Shown here in pieces: positions 8,048-18,211 of a DNA stretch of 64,000 nt (positions are counted from its first letter, which is position 1; each line of letters opens with the position of its first letter). The stretch covers positions 1,984,001 to 2,048,000 of the forward strand of contig NZ_CP028271.1 of assembly GCF_009914055.1 (NCBI RefSeq). Reading direction: 5' to 3'. Source of the DNA: Mixta intestinalis. GTDB taxonomy: Bacteria; Pseudomonadota; Gammaproteobacteria; Enterobacterales; Enterobacteriaceae. Made by a program: the position numbers and the translations under genes. The notes beneath the pieces were generated by a model that saw only the letters and a list, made by a program, of their open reading frames with translations, did no database searches and was not told where the DNA came from.

Positions 8048-10969
8048 ATGACTACCGATACCTTTTCGCCCGCGTACAACGACGCCTCCATTTTCAGGCC
8101 CGCTTTATTGCTGGGCCTGCTCTGCTTTTTTGCCTCGCTATTTTGCCTGGCGTTGATGGCGCTCGATAACAGAATTTCCCCGCTCTGGTATGCCACCGCC
8201 ATCATGACGGCGGTAGTCTTTCGCCAGCGGTCTACTTCTCTTGTGATCCTGCTCACCGCCTGCCTGCTCGGCACGCTGGGTGCCAACGCCCTCTTTCTCG
8301 GTCTGCGCTGGCCGCCGCTCGCCTGGTCCGTAATTAATCTGCTGCAAAGTATCGTGGGCGGATGGCTACTGCGCAGGCTATTGCGCGCGGATGCGCCGCT
8401 CGACTCGTTGTTCAGCTGGTGCAAAATGGCGGTAGCAACCGGCATCCTGACGCCGCTGCTGGGCGGGCTGATGGCACTCTGGTGGCAACACGTTAGCGGC
8501 GGCGTGCCCGGCCTGCATTTTTTTGGCACCTGGGTGCTTTCAGAGGTTATCGGGATGCTGACGCTGGGGCCGATTTGCCTGCTGTGGCAATCGCGTTACT
8601 TCCAGCGGATTACGCAGCAGGCGTTGCTGGAGATGCTGTTGACGCTGGCAGCCTCGCTGCTGCTGTGCTGCCTGGCACTGCGCTTTTTACCCTGGCCCTT
8701 TACTTTTGTGATTGTAATCTTGTTCTGGGTAGCCGTACGCCTGCCGCGGCTGGAGGCATTTTTCATTTTTTTCGCCAACGTTTCGCTGATGTCGCTAATG
8801 CTGGCGTTTCACCTGATCGAACTGCACACCGCTAATCCCTACTTTATGATTACCGCGCCCTGGCTGCCGTTTCTGCTGGTCCTGATCCCCAGCCATATTA
8901 TGACCATGGTGATGTACGCTTTTCAGGAGGAAAAAAAACATATCAGCGCCAGCGAGGCGGAGAATCAGCGCCTGATGGAGCGGATTACGCTGGCTAACGA
9001 GGCGGGGGGAATAGGCGTCTGGGAGTGGGATGTCACACGTAACCAGATGAGCTGGGACAAGCGCATGTTTGCCATTTATGAGCTGGACGACAGCGATCGC
9101 CCTACCTATGGATTCTGGTTAAATCGCCTCCACCCTGACGATCGCACTCTGGCAAAGGAGGCGGTGCGCCGCACGCTCGAAGAGAACCAACCTTTTATTC
9201 TGGAATGTCGTATCGTTACCCGTCTCGGCATCCGCTATATCCGGTCACAGGCGAATATGTTGTTTAACGCCGATGGCAAAGCAACACGTATGTTAGGAAT
9301 TAATCAGGATGTTACCGAACTGCGCCAGCTTAATGACGCGCTCTATCAGGAAAAAGAGCGGATGCTGATTACGCTGGATGCCATTGGCGAAGCGGTTATC
9401 AGCATTGATGAAGAGCTGCGCGTCAACTTTATGAACCCAGTTGCCGAACAAATGAGCGGCTGGACGCAGGAGCAGGCGGAAGGTAAACCCATCAGTACGA
9501 TACTGCGTATTACTCACGGTGCCCACGGTGTAGAAATAGAGAATATTCTGCGCTGCAATCTGCCCAATGCGACCACTGTGACTGAACTTGACCGCGATCT
9601 TATTCTGCATAACGCCTCTGGCGAACAGTTTGCCATTCATTACAGCATGACGCCGCTGAAAACGCTGGAAGGGAAAAATATCGGCAGCGTACTGGTGATT
9701 CAGGACGTCAGCGAATCACGAGAAATCCTGAAGCGGCTGCACTATAGCGCCTCTCACGACACGCTGACGCGGCTGCCGAACCGGGCCAGCTTTGAGCATC
9801 AGCTAAAGCGGCTATTACTTTCAGCGGCGGAAAAACAGCAGCATGCACTGGCGTTTATCGATCTCGATCGCTTTAAAGCGGTTAACGACAGCGCCGGACA
9901 TGCTGCGGGCGATGCGCTGCTGCGCGAACTGGCAGAACTGATGAGCCACCAGCTGCGCGGCAGCGATTTTCTGGCACGCCTCGGCGGTGATGAGTTTGGC
10001 CTGCTGCTGCCCGACTGTCCGTTGCAGGATGCGCAACAGGCGGTACAGCGCATCGTCAACGCCATCAACGATTATCGTTTTCTTTGGGAAGGAAAACTGC
10101 ATCGTATCGGTGCCAGCGCAGGGCTCACCACGATTAACGTACACAACTGCCAAAGCAGCGAAGTGCTGGCGCAGGCCGATCTCGCCTGCTACAACGCCAA
10201 ACACAACGGACGCGGTCAGCTGTCGGTATATGAAACTCGCCTGCAACGCGAGCAGCAGGTTGCGCTATCGCATGCGGATATCGTCAGGCTGATTGCGCAG
10301 CCGATACGCTGGCAAGCCTGGGCGGTATCCGCGCCGCATAAGCCACAGTCGGCAAATTTCCATCTGCTACAGGCGCGCATTCTTGATGCGCAGGATCATG
10401 AGGTAGATGTCGAAGCGTTTCGCGCCAGCCTGACGGACGCCGCGCTGCGTCAGCAGCTGGACGAGGCGCTGCTCAACAGCTTTTTTAACCAGTGCGCCGC
10501 AGGCGTCGCCCGTAAAGCGCTGAACGTGGTGCTGCCGCTGGCGGCGGAAAGCCTGCTGGATCCGCAACAGTTGGATCGGTTGCTCGATCGCTTAGACAAT
10601 AGTCCGTTACATGGCGATTTGCTGATCGTAAGCCTGGAAACCTCTATGTTGCTAAACCATGCTCACCATCTGTTTCCGGTGCTGCTACGCCTGCGCCAGC
10701 AGGGTTGCCGCATTATGTCGCGTCACTTTGGGCGTAATCTGGACGCTTTCGATCGTCTGCCGCAGGATGCGATCGATTTTCTGCAAATGGCACCCGATTT
10801 GATCGCCAATGTACATTGCAATCTGATGGACGAGATGCTGGTTTCCATTATCCACGGCCAGGCTCAGCGGCTGCGTATCGCTACCGTTGCCGGACCGGTA
10901 GATCTGCCGGTAGCGTTATCCACGCTGGGCAGTATTGGCGTGGATGCGGTCTGGGGGGGCGGCGGTTAA
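8048..10969 (+). CDS. dgcE: YegE/DgcE, MASE1-PAS-GGDEF-EAL protein, reading frame broken near the 3' end
   Basis: This membrane diguanylate cyclase makes c-di-GMP and stands at the top of the curli/biofilm cascade in E. coli. It starts with a MASE1 sensor of about eight membrane segments (residues 15-290), then two PAS domains (about 300-420 and 430-550), then GGDEF with the intact signature at 646-650 and an RxxD inhibitory site five residues before it. A C-terminal EAL-like domain has lost its catalytic residues, as in E. coli. At about 991 residues it is shorter than E. coli YegE (1105, three PAS domains). The frame ends early with WGGGG at a run of seven G residues (10953-10959); removing one G restores the conserved tail ending in FFAIK at 11024. 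Only the end of the degenerate EAL domain is affected, so cyclase activity may survive. Confidence 0.9.
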   Translation: MTTDTFSPAYNDASIFRPALLLGLLCFFASLFCLALMALDNRISPLWYATAIMTAVVFRQRSTSLVILLTACLLGTLGANALFLGLRWPPLAWSVINLLQSIVGGWLLRRLLRADAPLDSLFSWCKMAVATGILTPLLGGLMALWWQHVSGGVPGLHFFGTWVLSEVIGMLTLGPICLLWQSRYFQRITQQALLEMLLTLAASLLLCCLALRFLPWPFTFVIVILFWVAVRLPRLEAFFIFFANVSLMSLMLAFHLIELHTANPYFMITAPWLPFLLVLIPSHIMTMVMYAFQEEKKHISASEAENQRLMERITLANEAGGIGVWEWDVTRNQMSWDKRMFAIYELDDSDRPTYGFWLNRLHPDDRTLAKEAVRRTLEENQPFILECRIVTRLGIRYIRSQANMLFNADGKATRMLGINQDVTELRQLNDALYQEKERMLITLDAIGEAVISIDEELRVNFMNPVAEQMSGWTQEQAEGKPISTILRITHGAHGVEIENILRCNLPNATTVTELDRDLILHNASGEQFAIHYSMTPLKTLEGKNIGSVLVIQDVSESREILKRLHYSASHDTLTRLPNRASFEHQLKRLLLSAAEKQQHALAFIDLDRFKAVNDSAGHAAGDALLRELAELMSHQLRGSDFLARLGGDEFGLLLPDCPLQDAQQAVQRIVNAINDYRFLWEGKLHRIGASAGLTTINVHNCQSSEVLAQADLACYNAKHNGRGQLSVYETRLQREQQVALSHADIVRLIAQPIRWQAWAVSAPHKPQSANFHLLQARILDAQDHEVDVEAFRASLTDAALRQQLDEALLNSFFNQCAAGVARKALNVVLPLAAESLLDPQQLDRLLDRLDNSPLHGDLLIVSLETSMLLNHAHHLFPVLLRLRQQGCRIMSRHFGRNLDAFDRLPQDAIDFLQMAPDLIANVHCNLMDEMLVSIIHGQAQRLRIATVAGPVDLPVALSTLGSIGVDAVWGGGG

Positions 10970-11024
10970 CAGCGGTGAACCGCTAAGCGGCCTGCTGGAG
11001 AACAGCTTTTTCGCTATCAAATAG
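10965..11024 (+). pseudogene. dgcE: Out-of-frame C-terminal tail of yegE/dgcE
   Basis: In the frame one base shifted from the upstream gene, the bases encode VNSGEPLSGLLENSFFAIK then TAG. It resembles the conserved end of YegE proteins, which finish with a LLLNSxYFAI-type motif. It follows the G7 run directly. This is strong evidence of a single-base insertion in the run or of a sequencing error. Confidence 0.8.
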
Positions 11025-11123
11025 CCGCTAATGCTATCCGCCCCGCAGGAATACGCGAAACATTTGCCACGCTCAGTCGGCTCCGGTAAAGTCACCCCCT
11101 TTTTTCGAAGAGGGTGAAATTCT

Positions 11124-12479
11124 GTGTTTATCGGTTTCGATTACGGAACGGCTAACTGTTCCGTAGCCGTGGTGGAGCAAGGCGCGCCACGGCTACTTAA
11201 ACTGGAAAAGGATTCCCCTTATCTGCCCTCTATGCTGTGTGGTCCAACGCGTGAAGCGATCAGCGAGTGGCTGTTTCGCCACCACCAGGTGCCAACGCCA
11301 GAGGCGGAAAATCAGGCGCTGCTACGGCGCGCCATCACCTTCAACCGCGAAGAAGATATTGAGGTCACGCCCGGCAGCGTGCGTTTCGGCCTTGATGCGC
11401 TGGCGCAATACATGGCCGATCCTGAAGAGGTGTGGTTTGTTAAGTCGCCAAAATCTTTCCTCGGTGCCAGCGGTCTGAAGCCGCAGCAAATCGCTCTGTT
11501 TGAAGATCTGGTCTGCGCCATGATGCTGCATATCCGTCAGACCGCTGAGCAGCAGCTGGATCGTTCAATTGAACAGGCGGTAATCGGACGTCCGGTTAAC
11601 TTTCAGGGGCTGGGTGGCGAAGAGGCTAACCGTCAGGCGCAGGGCATCCTCGCCCGCGCCGCCAGCCGCGCCGGTTTTCGTGATGTGGTGTTCCAGTTTG
11701 AACCGGTCGCCGCAGGACTGGATTTTGAAGCAACCCTGAGCGAGGAAAAACGGGTGCTGGTCGTCGATATCGGCGGCGGTACTACCGACTGTAGTATGTT
11801 GCTGATGGGTCCGCAGTGGCACCACAGCGCCGATCGTGCCAGTAGCCTGCTGGGCCACAGCGGCTGCCGCGTCGGTGGTAACGATCTTGATATCGCGCTG
11901 GCCTATAAAGAGCTGATGCCGCTGCTCGGTCTTGGCGGCGAAACGCAAAAAGGCATCGCCCTGCCTGCGCTGCCGTGGTGGAATGCGGTGGCGATTAACG
12001 ACGTACCGGCACAGAGCGAGTTCTACTCCAGCGCCTGCCGCAAGCTGCTGCTGGATCTGATCCGCGATGCCCGCCAGCCGGAAAAAGTGCAGCGTCTGCT
12101 GAAAGTATGGCAGCAGCGTCTCAGCTATCGTCTGGTGCGGGCGGCGGAAGAGAGCAAAATTGCCCTGTCCGACCGGACGGAAGTGGAAGCGGCGCTGGCG
12201 TTTATCGAGGCGGATCTGGCAAAAAAAGAAGTGGACCGTACCGGGCTGGAGACGGCGATTGCCGCACCGCTGGATCGTATTCAGGAACAGGTTGCGCTGG
12301 CGCTGGAAACCAGCGGTACCATGCCAGATATGATCTATCTGACCGGCGGTAGCGCCCGCTCACCGCTGTTGCGCCAGGCGTTACAGCGGCAGTTACCGAA
12401 TATTCCGCTGGCTTCCGGCGATGATTTCGGCTCCGTCACCGCCGGGCTGGCACGCTGGGCGCAGCTGGTTTTCGCCTGA
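11124..12479 (+). CDS. yegD: YegD, Hsp70-like (DnaK-family) chaperone protein
   Basis: The 451-residue protein has an actin-like ATPase fold: phosphate-1 loop FIGFDYGTANCSVAV at the start, VVDIGGGTTDCS (phosphate-2) near residue 215, and adenosine motif YLTGGSARSP near the C-terminus. The classic Hsp70 substrate-binding domain is missing, so its role is uncertain. Near-identity to E. coli YegD across the length (450 residues) makes the name safe. The start is GTG, preceded by GAAGAGGGTG; no nearby ATG fits the family N-terminus. In E. coli alkA lies between yegE and yegD; here only about 100 bases of noncoding DNA separate them. Confidence 0.93.
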   Translation: MFIGFDYGTANCSVAVVEQGAPRLLKLEKDSPYLPSMLCGPTREAISEWLFRHHQVPTPEAENQALLRRAITFNREEDIEVTPGSVRFGLDALAQYMADPEEVWFVKSPKSFLGASGLKPQQIALFEDLVCAMMLHIRQTAEQQLDRSIEQAVIGRPVNFQGLGGEEANRQAQGILARAASRAGFRDVVFQFEPVAAGLDFEATLSEEKRVLVVDIGGGTTDCSMLLMGPQWHHSADRASSLLGHSGCRVGGNDLDIALAYKELMPLLGLGGETQKGIALPALPWWNAVAINDVPAQSEFYSSACRKLLLDLIRDARQPEKVQRLLKVWQQRLSYRLVRAAEESKIALSDRTEVEAALAFIEADLAKKEVDRTGLETAIAAPLDRIQEQVALALETSGTMPDMIYLTGGSARSPLLRQALQRQLPNIPLASGDDFGSVTAGLARWAQLVFA

Positions 12480-12566
12480 TTCTGGAAGCGTTCAGGCGTT
12501 AACGAAAACGCCGCAGTCAATACGGGCACCGCAAGGTGCCCGCACTACCTGTTATTCGCCTCTGGC

Positions 12567-13532
12567 TTAATAGCTGCTGGCCTGGGTCAGTTTTTCAATC
12601 TCATCGAGATTCAGACGCAGCGTGGCGGCTTTAACCAGCTCATCCACCTGTTCCAGCGAAGTTGCGCTGACGATAGGCGCGGTGATACCCGGACGGGCAA
12701 TCTGCCAGGCCAGCGCAACCTGCGTCGGAGAAACGTTGCGCGCCTGCGCTACCTCATCCAGCATCTGTAAAATCCGCAACCCGCGATCGTTAAGGTATTT
12801 CTCTACCACGCCCTGCCCACGCTGACTTTTACTGGCGTCTTCCGGGCGACGGTATTTACCGCTCAGGAAACCGCTGGCCAGCGAATAGTAGTTAATCACG
12901 CCGAGGCCGTTCTCTTTTGCTACCTGCTCCAGCCCACTCTCATACTCTTTACGATCGTAGAGGTTATATTCCGGCTGCAGGGTTTCGTAGCGCGCCAGAC
13001 CGTTTTGTTCACTTACCTTCAGCGCTTCGCTCAGGCGGGCCGCTGAATAGTTGGATGCGCCGATAGCGCGTACCTTACCCTCTTTGATCAGATCGTCGAA
13101 GGTGCTCAGCGTCTCTTCCAGCGGCGTTTGATCGTCATCGCGGTGCGCCTGATAAAGATCGATATAGTCGGTTTGCAGACGGCGCAGTGAATCCTCCACC
13201 GCCTGACGAATATATTTGCCCGCCAGTCCCGTTTTTTCTGGCGACAGCTCCATCCCTACCTTGGTCGCCAAAATAATGCTGTTGCGCTTGCCGCTTTTTT
13301 TCAGCCAGTTACCGATAATAGTCTCCGATTCGCCACCCTCGTTGCCCGGTGCCCAGCGGGAATACACATCAGCGGTATCGATGAACCAGAGCCCTTTTTC
13401 TACCAACGCATCCAGTAGTGAGAACGAGGTATTCTGATCGACGGTCCAGCCAAACACGTTGCCACCAAAGGTCAGCACGGGCACTTCAATGCCGCTGCGC
13501 CCCAGCTGACGGATTTCAATCTGACTCATCAT
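12567..13532 (-). CDS. Aldo/keto reductase
   Basis: This 321-residue NADPH-dependent oxidoreductase has a TIM-barrel fold. The catalytic tetrad regions are visible: Asp and Tyr in GLWFIDTADVYSRW, Lys in ILATKVG, His in YIDLYQAHRDDD. The C-terminal cofactor segment is PIVSATSLEQVDELVKA. It resembles the general AKR11/AKR12-type reductases (YajO or YccK neighbourhood); the physiological substrate is unknown. AAGGAG precedes the first of two adjacent ATGs. It is divergent from mdtA across a 291-base control region. Confidence 0.88.
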   Translation of the reverse strand: MMSQIEIRQLGRSGIEVPVLTFGGNVFGWTVDQNTSFSLLDALVEKGLWFIDTADVYSRWAPGNEGGESETIIGNWLKKSGKRNSIILATKVGMELSPEKTGLAGKYIRQAVEDSLRRLQTDYIDLYQAHRDDDQTPLEETLSTFDDLIKEGKVRAIGASNYSAARLSEALKVSEQNGLARYETLQPEYNLYDRKEYESGLEQVAKENGLGVINYYSLASGFLSGKYRRPEDASKSQRGQGVVEKYLNDRGLRILQMLDEVAQARNVSPTQVALAWQIARPGITAPIVSATSLEQVDELVKAATLRLNLDEIEKLTQASSY

Positions 13533-13709
13533 TGTTCTCCTTAATTAATCTGTTGCCAACCTGTTGATGAGCGTAGCAAACATCCACGCCTCTGCCCTGG
13601 TAATTTATGGCATGCTGATACGAAAAGAAAAAATCGCCGTCAGATTTGTCTCACGCGGCGAGATCGCAGATACTTACGTCAGCCTTACTGCACCCTTACA
13701 GTTATTCTT

Positions 13710-13727
13710 AATTCCTCCATTTTTTTA
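13710..13727 (+). promoter_or_regulatory. Possible BaeR box upstream of mdtA
   Basis: AATTCCTCCATTTTTTTA lies about 100 bases before mdtA and keeps the CTCCAT core of the published BaeR box (TTTTTCTCCATDATTGGC), 11 of 18 positions. BaeR activates mdtABCD in E. coli and its gene closes this operon. The match is partial, so this is a suggestion. Confidence 0.35.
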
Positions 13728-13823
13728 TCTTATTTAATAATTACACTAGCTACCTTAGCGGGAAGCGGCCTTGCTGACCCGCCTGGAACCTTTGATTACA
13801 CTGCCGGAGAGCAAAAAACCGCA

Positions 13824-15089
13824 ATGAATGCCTCACGCCGTATCTCGAAAAAAACGCTGTTACTCATCTTTGTTGCGCTGGTCGCCGTCGCTGCTTATTT
13901 CCTTTGGCCACATGGCGTAGACAGCGGTACGGAAGGCGCGGGCGGTAAGCCGACACAGCAACAGCGCGGCAAAGGTGGAAGGCGCAATATGCCGCTGGCA
14001 CCGGTACAGGCAGCCACCGCGCAGACGCAAAGCGTACCGCAATACTTTTCCGGCCTCGGCACCGTTACCGCCGCCAATACGGTGACGGTACGCAGCCGCG
14101 TCGATGGTGAGCTAATGGCACTCCACTTTAAGGAAGGCGAACAGGTTAAAGCAGGCCAGCTGCTGGCTGAGATCGATCCGCGTCCCTACCAGGTTGCGCT
14201 AAGCCAGGCACAGGGCCAGTTAGCACGCGATCGCGCCACTCTTGCTAACGCGCGTCGTGACCTGGCGCGCTATGAAAAACTGGCGAAAACCCATCTGGTT
14301 TCACAGCAGGAGTTGGATACTCAGCGGTCAGCGGTCAGCGAAACGCTGGGCACCATCAAGGCTGATGAAGCCAGCGTCGCCAGCGCTGAGCTGAATCTCA
14401 GCTACAGCCGCATTACCGCCCCTATTGATGGTCGCGCTGGCCTGAAACAGGTAGACGTTGGCAACTATATCTCCAGCGGCGATACCAGCGGGCTGGTGGT
14501 ACTGACACAGACTCACCCTATCGATGTTTTGTTCACCCTGCCGGAAAATACCATTCAGGCGATTTTACAGGCGCAGAAAGCGGGCCAGCCGCTGCTGGTC
14601 GAGGCCTGGGATCGCAGCAACAGCGAGCTGCTGACCAGCGGCACGCTGCTGAGCCTGGATAACCAGATCGATACCACCACCGGCACCATCAAGCTTAAAG
14701 CACGCTTCAGCAATGAAGACGATCGCCTGTTCCCTAATCAGTTCGTTAATGCGCGCCTGAAAGTCAATACTCTGCACGATGCGGTAGTGATCCCCGCCGC
14801 CGCGCTACAGATGGGCAGCGAAGGCAACTTTGTCTGGGTAGTGAATAACGATAATAAAGTCAGTAAGAAAAGCGTCACGCCCGGCCTACAGGACAGCCAG
14901 AAAGTCGTCATCAGCGCCGGACTGAGCGCGGGCGAACGCGTGGTCACTGACGGACTGGATCGCCTGACGGAAGGCGCAACGGTTGAAGTGGTAGCCCCGC
15001 AGTCAACCGCTGCCGCCGAAGAGAAAACGACCCCGCCTGAAAAAGCCGAACGCACACGTGGCGATCGCGCTAAGGGAGATCGCGCCTGA
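13824..15089 (+). CDS. mdtA: MdtA, periplasmic adaptor of the MdtABC RND efflux pump
   Basis: This membrane-fusion protein couples the MdtB/MdtC inner-membrane pump to TolC; E. coli substrates include bile salts, novobiocin and some beta-lactams. The 421-residue protein has an N-terminal membrane anchor (about residues 10-28), a Gly/Lys/Arg-rich linker, lipoyl halves (VRSRVDGELMALHFKEGEQVKAGQLLAEIDPRPYQ and SRITAPIDGRAGL), an alpha-hairpin between them, and a beta-barrel. The tail ends in an unusually charged stretch (EEKTTPPEKAERTRGDRAKGDRA). It starts the operon mdtA-B-C-D-baeS-baeR; its stop overlaps mdtB by one base. Confidence 0.96.
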   Translation: MNASRRISKKTLLLIFVALVAVAAYFLWPHGVDSGTEGAGGKPTQQQRGKGGRRNMPLAPVQAATAQTQSVPQYFSGLGTVTAANTVTVRSRVDGELMALHFKEGEQVKAGQLLAEIDPRPYQVALSQAQGQLARDRATLANARRDLARYEKLAKTHLVSQQELDTQRSAVSETLGTIKADEASVASAELNLSYSRITAPIDGRAGLKQVDVGNYISSGDTSGLVVLTQTHPIDVLFTLPENTIQAILQAQKAGQPLLVEAWDRSNSELLTSGTLLSLDNQIDTTTGTIKLKARFSNEDDRLFPNQFVNARLKVNTLHDAVVIPAAALQMGSEGNFVWVVNNDNKVSKKSVTPGLQDSQKVVISAGLSAGERVVTDGLDRLTEGATVEVVAPQSTAAAEEKTTPPEKAERTRGDRAKGDRA

Positions 15090-18000
15090 TGCAGGTTTTG
15101 CCTCCTAACGCCACCGGCGGGCCATCCCGCCACTTTATCCTGCGCCCGGTTGCCACTACCCTGTTGATGGTGGCTATTCTGCTGGCAGGTATCCTCGGTT
15201 ATCGCTTCTTACCCGTGTCCGCCCTGCCGGAAGTGGATTACCCGACGATTCAGGTCGTTACGCTTTATCCCGGAGCCAGTCCTGATGTTGTTACGTCGGC
15301 GATTACCGCACCGCTGGAGCGTCAGTTCGGCCAGATGTCCGGCCTGCAACAGATGTCGTCGCAGAGTTCCGGCGGCGCTTCGGTGGTAACCTTACAGTTT
15401 CAGCTAACGCTGCCGCTTGATGTTGCCGAACAGGAAGTACAGGCGGCGATCAACTCGGCCACCAACCTGCTGCCGAACGATCTGCCTAATCCACCGGTCT
15501 ACAGTAAGGTCAACCCCGCCGATCCGCCAATTATGACGCTGGCGGTAACCACCAGCAGTATGCCGATGACCCAGGTGCAGGATATGGTGGAAACCCGTAT
15601 CGCCCAGAAAATTTCGCAGGTCAGCGGCGTCGGCCTGGTGACGCTGTCCGGCGGGCAGCGCCCGGCAGTACGGGTAAAAATGAATGCGCAGGCGCTCGCC
15701 TCGCTCGGCCTTGACAGCGAAACGGTACGTACCGCCATCGCCAGCGCCAACGTTAACTCGGCAAAAGGCAGCATGGACGGCCCGGAACGCTCGATTACGC
15801 TATCGGCAAACGATCAGATGCAGTCGGCGGAAGATTATCGTCAGCTGATTATTGCCTATCGTAACAACGCACCGGTCCGGCTGGGCGATGTCGCCACCGT
15901 GGAACAGGGCGCGGAAAACAGCTGGCTGGGTGCCTGGGCCAACCGCCAGCAGGCAATCGTGCTCAACGTACAGCGTCAGCCGGGCGCAAATATTATCGCC
16001 ACCGCCGACAATATTCGCAGCCTGCTGCCGGAGCTGACCGCTTCGTTGCCAAAATCGGTTGAGGTTACCCTGCTCTCCGATCGCACCACCAATATTCGCG
16101 CTTCCGTGCACGATGTGCAGATGGAACTGCTGCTGGCGCTGGCGCTGGTGGTAATGATTATCTACCTGTTTTTACGCAACGTGCCCGCCACGATTATTCC
16201 GGCGGTAGCGGTACCGCTTTCGCTGATCGGCACCTTTGCCGTGCTCTACCTGCTCGGTTTCTCCATCAATAACCTGACGCTGATGGCATTGACCATCGCT
16301 ACCGGTTTCGTGGTGGACGACGCTATCGTGGTCATTGAAAATATCTCACGCTATATCGAACAGGGCGAGAAGCCGCTGGCGGCAACGCTGAAAGGCGCGG
16401 GTGAAATCGGCTTTACCATTATCTCACTGACCTTTTCCCTGATTGCGGTGCTGATCCCGCTGCTGTTTATGGGCGATATCGTCGGGCGCCTGTTCCGCGA
16501 GTTCGCCGTGACGCTGGCGGTAGCGATATTAATCTCCGCCATTGTTTCGCTGACGCTGACGCCGATGATGTGCGCCCGCATGCTGAATGCAGAATCGCTG
16601 CGCAAGCAGAATCGCTTTTCCCGTGCCAGCGAAGCAATGTTTGAACGCATTATTGCTTTTTACGGGCGCGGCCTGACGCGCGTGCTGCAACATCCGTGGA
16701 TAACGCTGGGCGTGGCGCTGGCAACGCTGCTGCTGACGCTGCTGCTGTGGGTATTGATCCCCAAAGGTTTCTTCCCGCTACAGGATAACGGCATTATTCA
16801 GGGCACATTGCAGGCACCGCAGAGCGTCTCCTATGCCAGCATGGCACAGCGCACGCGCGATGTGGCAACGATTATCGAACGCGATCCGGCGGTGCAGAGC
16901 GTGACCTCTTTTGTCGGCGTGGACGGCACCAACCCGGCGCTGAACAGCGCCCGCGTACAGATCAACCTCAAGCCGCTGGAGGAACGCGACGACCGTATTC
17001 CGGCAGTGGTGGAGCGCCTGCAAAGTGCGGTTGCGCAGCTGCCCGGCGTCACGCTCTGGCTACAGCCGGTGCAGGATCTGACCATCGATACCCAGCTGAG
17101 CCGCACCCAGTATCAGTTTACCCTGCAAACCAGTTCGCTGGAGTCACTGAGCGAATGGGTGCCGCAGCTGGTGGCCCGTCTGCGTACCCTGCCCCAGTTG
17201 AAAGACGTCAGCAGCGACTGGCAGGACAAAGGGCTGGAAGCTTACGTGAACGTCGATCGCGACAGCGCCAGCCGCCTCGGCATCAGCATGAGCGATATCG
17301 ATAACGCGCTGTATAACGCCTTTGGTCAGCGTTTGATTTCCACTATTTATACCCAGGCCAACCAGTATCGCGTGGTGCTGGAACAGGATACCCGCCAGAC
17401 ACCAGGTCTTGCCGCGCTGAACGATATCCGTATCGCCACCAGCGACGGCGGCGCGGTGCCGCTCAGCACCGTGGCAAAAATTGAGCAGCGGCACGGCGCA
17501 CTGACGGTAAACCATCTCGATCAGTTCCCTTCAACGACGTTCTCATTCAACCTGAGCGAAGGCTATTCGCTGGGCGAAGCGGTTAAGGCGATTGGCGCGG
17601 CGGAGAAAGATCTCGCCATGCCGTCAGATATCATGACCCGCTTCCAGGGCAGCACGCTGGCTTTCCAGGCGGCGCTGGGCAGCACGGTCTGGCTGATTGT
17701 CGCCGCTATCGTGGCGATGTATATCGTGCTGGGCGTGCTGTATGAAAGCTTTATTCATCCCATCACCATTCTCTCCACGCTGCCTACCGCAGGCGTCGGC
17801 GCGCTGCTGGCGCTGATGCTCAGCGGGCATGAGCTGGATGTGATCGCCATCATCGGCATCATTCTGCTGATCGGCATCGTGAAGAAAAACGCCATTATGA
17901 TGATCGACTTCGCCCTTGCCGCCGAACGCGAACAGGGTAAAACGCCTTACGAGGCGATCTATCAGGCCTGCCTGCTGCGCTTCCGTCCGATTCTGATGAC

Positions 18001-18211
18001 CACGCTGGCGGCGCTGTTAGGCGCGCTGCCGCTGATGCTGAGCACCGGCGTTGGCGCAGAATTACGCCGCCCGCTCGGTATCGCCATGGTTGGCGGGCTG
18101 ATCCTCAGTCAGGTACTGACGCTATTCACCACGCCGGTTATTTACCTGCTGTTCGATCGCCTGGCGCACTATACGCGCCGACGCCTGCATTCCGGGGAGG
18201 CGCGTCCGTGA
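15089..18211 (+). CDS. mdtB: MdtB, RND multidrug efflux transporter subunit
   Basis: The 1040-residue resistance-nodulation-division pump has twelve membrane segments and two large periplasmic loops. RND marks are visible: ATGFVVDDAIVVIENISRYIE in segment 4 (proton-relay Asp pair), LFREFAVTLAVAILISAIVSLTLTPMMCA, and GIVKKNAIMMIDFALAAE in the second half. By family knowledge two MdtB and one MdtC form the functional trimer with MdtA and TolC. The ATG overlaps the mdtA stop (TGATG), so the two are translationally coupled. Confidence 0.97.
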   Translation: MQVLPPNATGGPSRHFILRPVATTLLMVAILLAGILGYRFLPVSALPEVDYPTIQVVTLYPGASPDVVTSAITAPLERQFGQMSGLQQMSSQSSGGASVVTLQFQLTLPLDVAEQEVQAAINSATNLLPNDLPNPPVYSKVNPADPPIMTLAVTTSSMPMTQVQDMVETRIAQKISQVSGVGLVTLSGGQRPAVRVKMNAQALASLGLDSETVRTAIASANVNSAKGSMDGPERSITLSANDQMQSAEDYRQLIIAYRNNAPVRLGDVATVEQGAENSWLGAWANRQQAIVLNVQRQPGANIIATADNIRSLLPELTASLPKSVEVTLLSDRTTNIRASVHDVQMELLLALALVVMIIYLFLRNVPATIIPAVAVPLSLIGTFAVLYLLGFSINNLTLMALTIATGFVVDDAIVVIENISRYIEQGEKPLAATLKGAGEIGFTIISLTFSLIAVLIPLLFMGDIVGRLFREFAVTLAVAILISAIVSLTLTPMMCARMLNAESLRKQNRFSRASEAMFERIIAFYGRGLTRVLQHPWITLGVALATLLLTLLLWVLIPKGFFPLQDNGIIQGTLQAPQSVSYASMAQRTRDVATIIERDPAVQSVTSFVGVDGTNPALNSARVQINLKPLEERDDRIPAVVERLQSAVAQLPGVTLWLQPVQDLTIDTQLSRTQYQFTLQTSSLESLSEWVPQLVARLRTLPQLKDVSSDWQDKGLEAYVNVDRDSASRLGISMSDIDNALYNAFGQRLISTIYTQANQYRVVLEQDTRQTPGLAALNDIRIATSDGGAVPLSTVAKIEQRHGALTVNHLDQFPSTTFSFNLSEGYSLGEAVKAIGAAEKDLAMPSDIMTRFQGSTLAFQAALGSTVWLIVAAIVAMYIVLGVLYESFIHPITILSTLPTAGVGALLALMLSGHELDVIAIIGIILLIGIVKKNAIMMIDFALAAEREQGKTPYEAIYQACLLRFRPILMTTLAALLGALPLMLSTGVGAELRRPLGIAMVGGLILSQVLTLFTTPVIYLLFDRLAHYTRRRLHSGEARP

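Noticed and set aside
12567..13532. Aldo/keto reductase as part of the mdt operon
   Set aside because: It is divergent from mdtA and has no functional link visible in the sequence.
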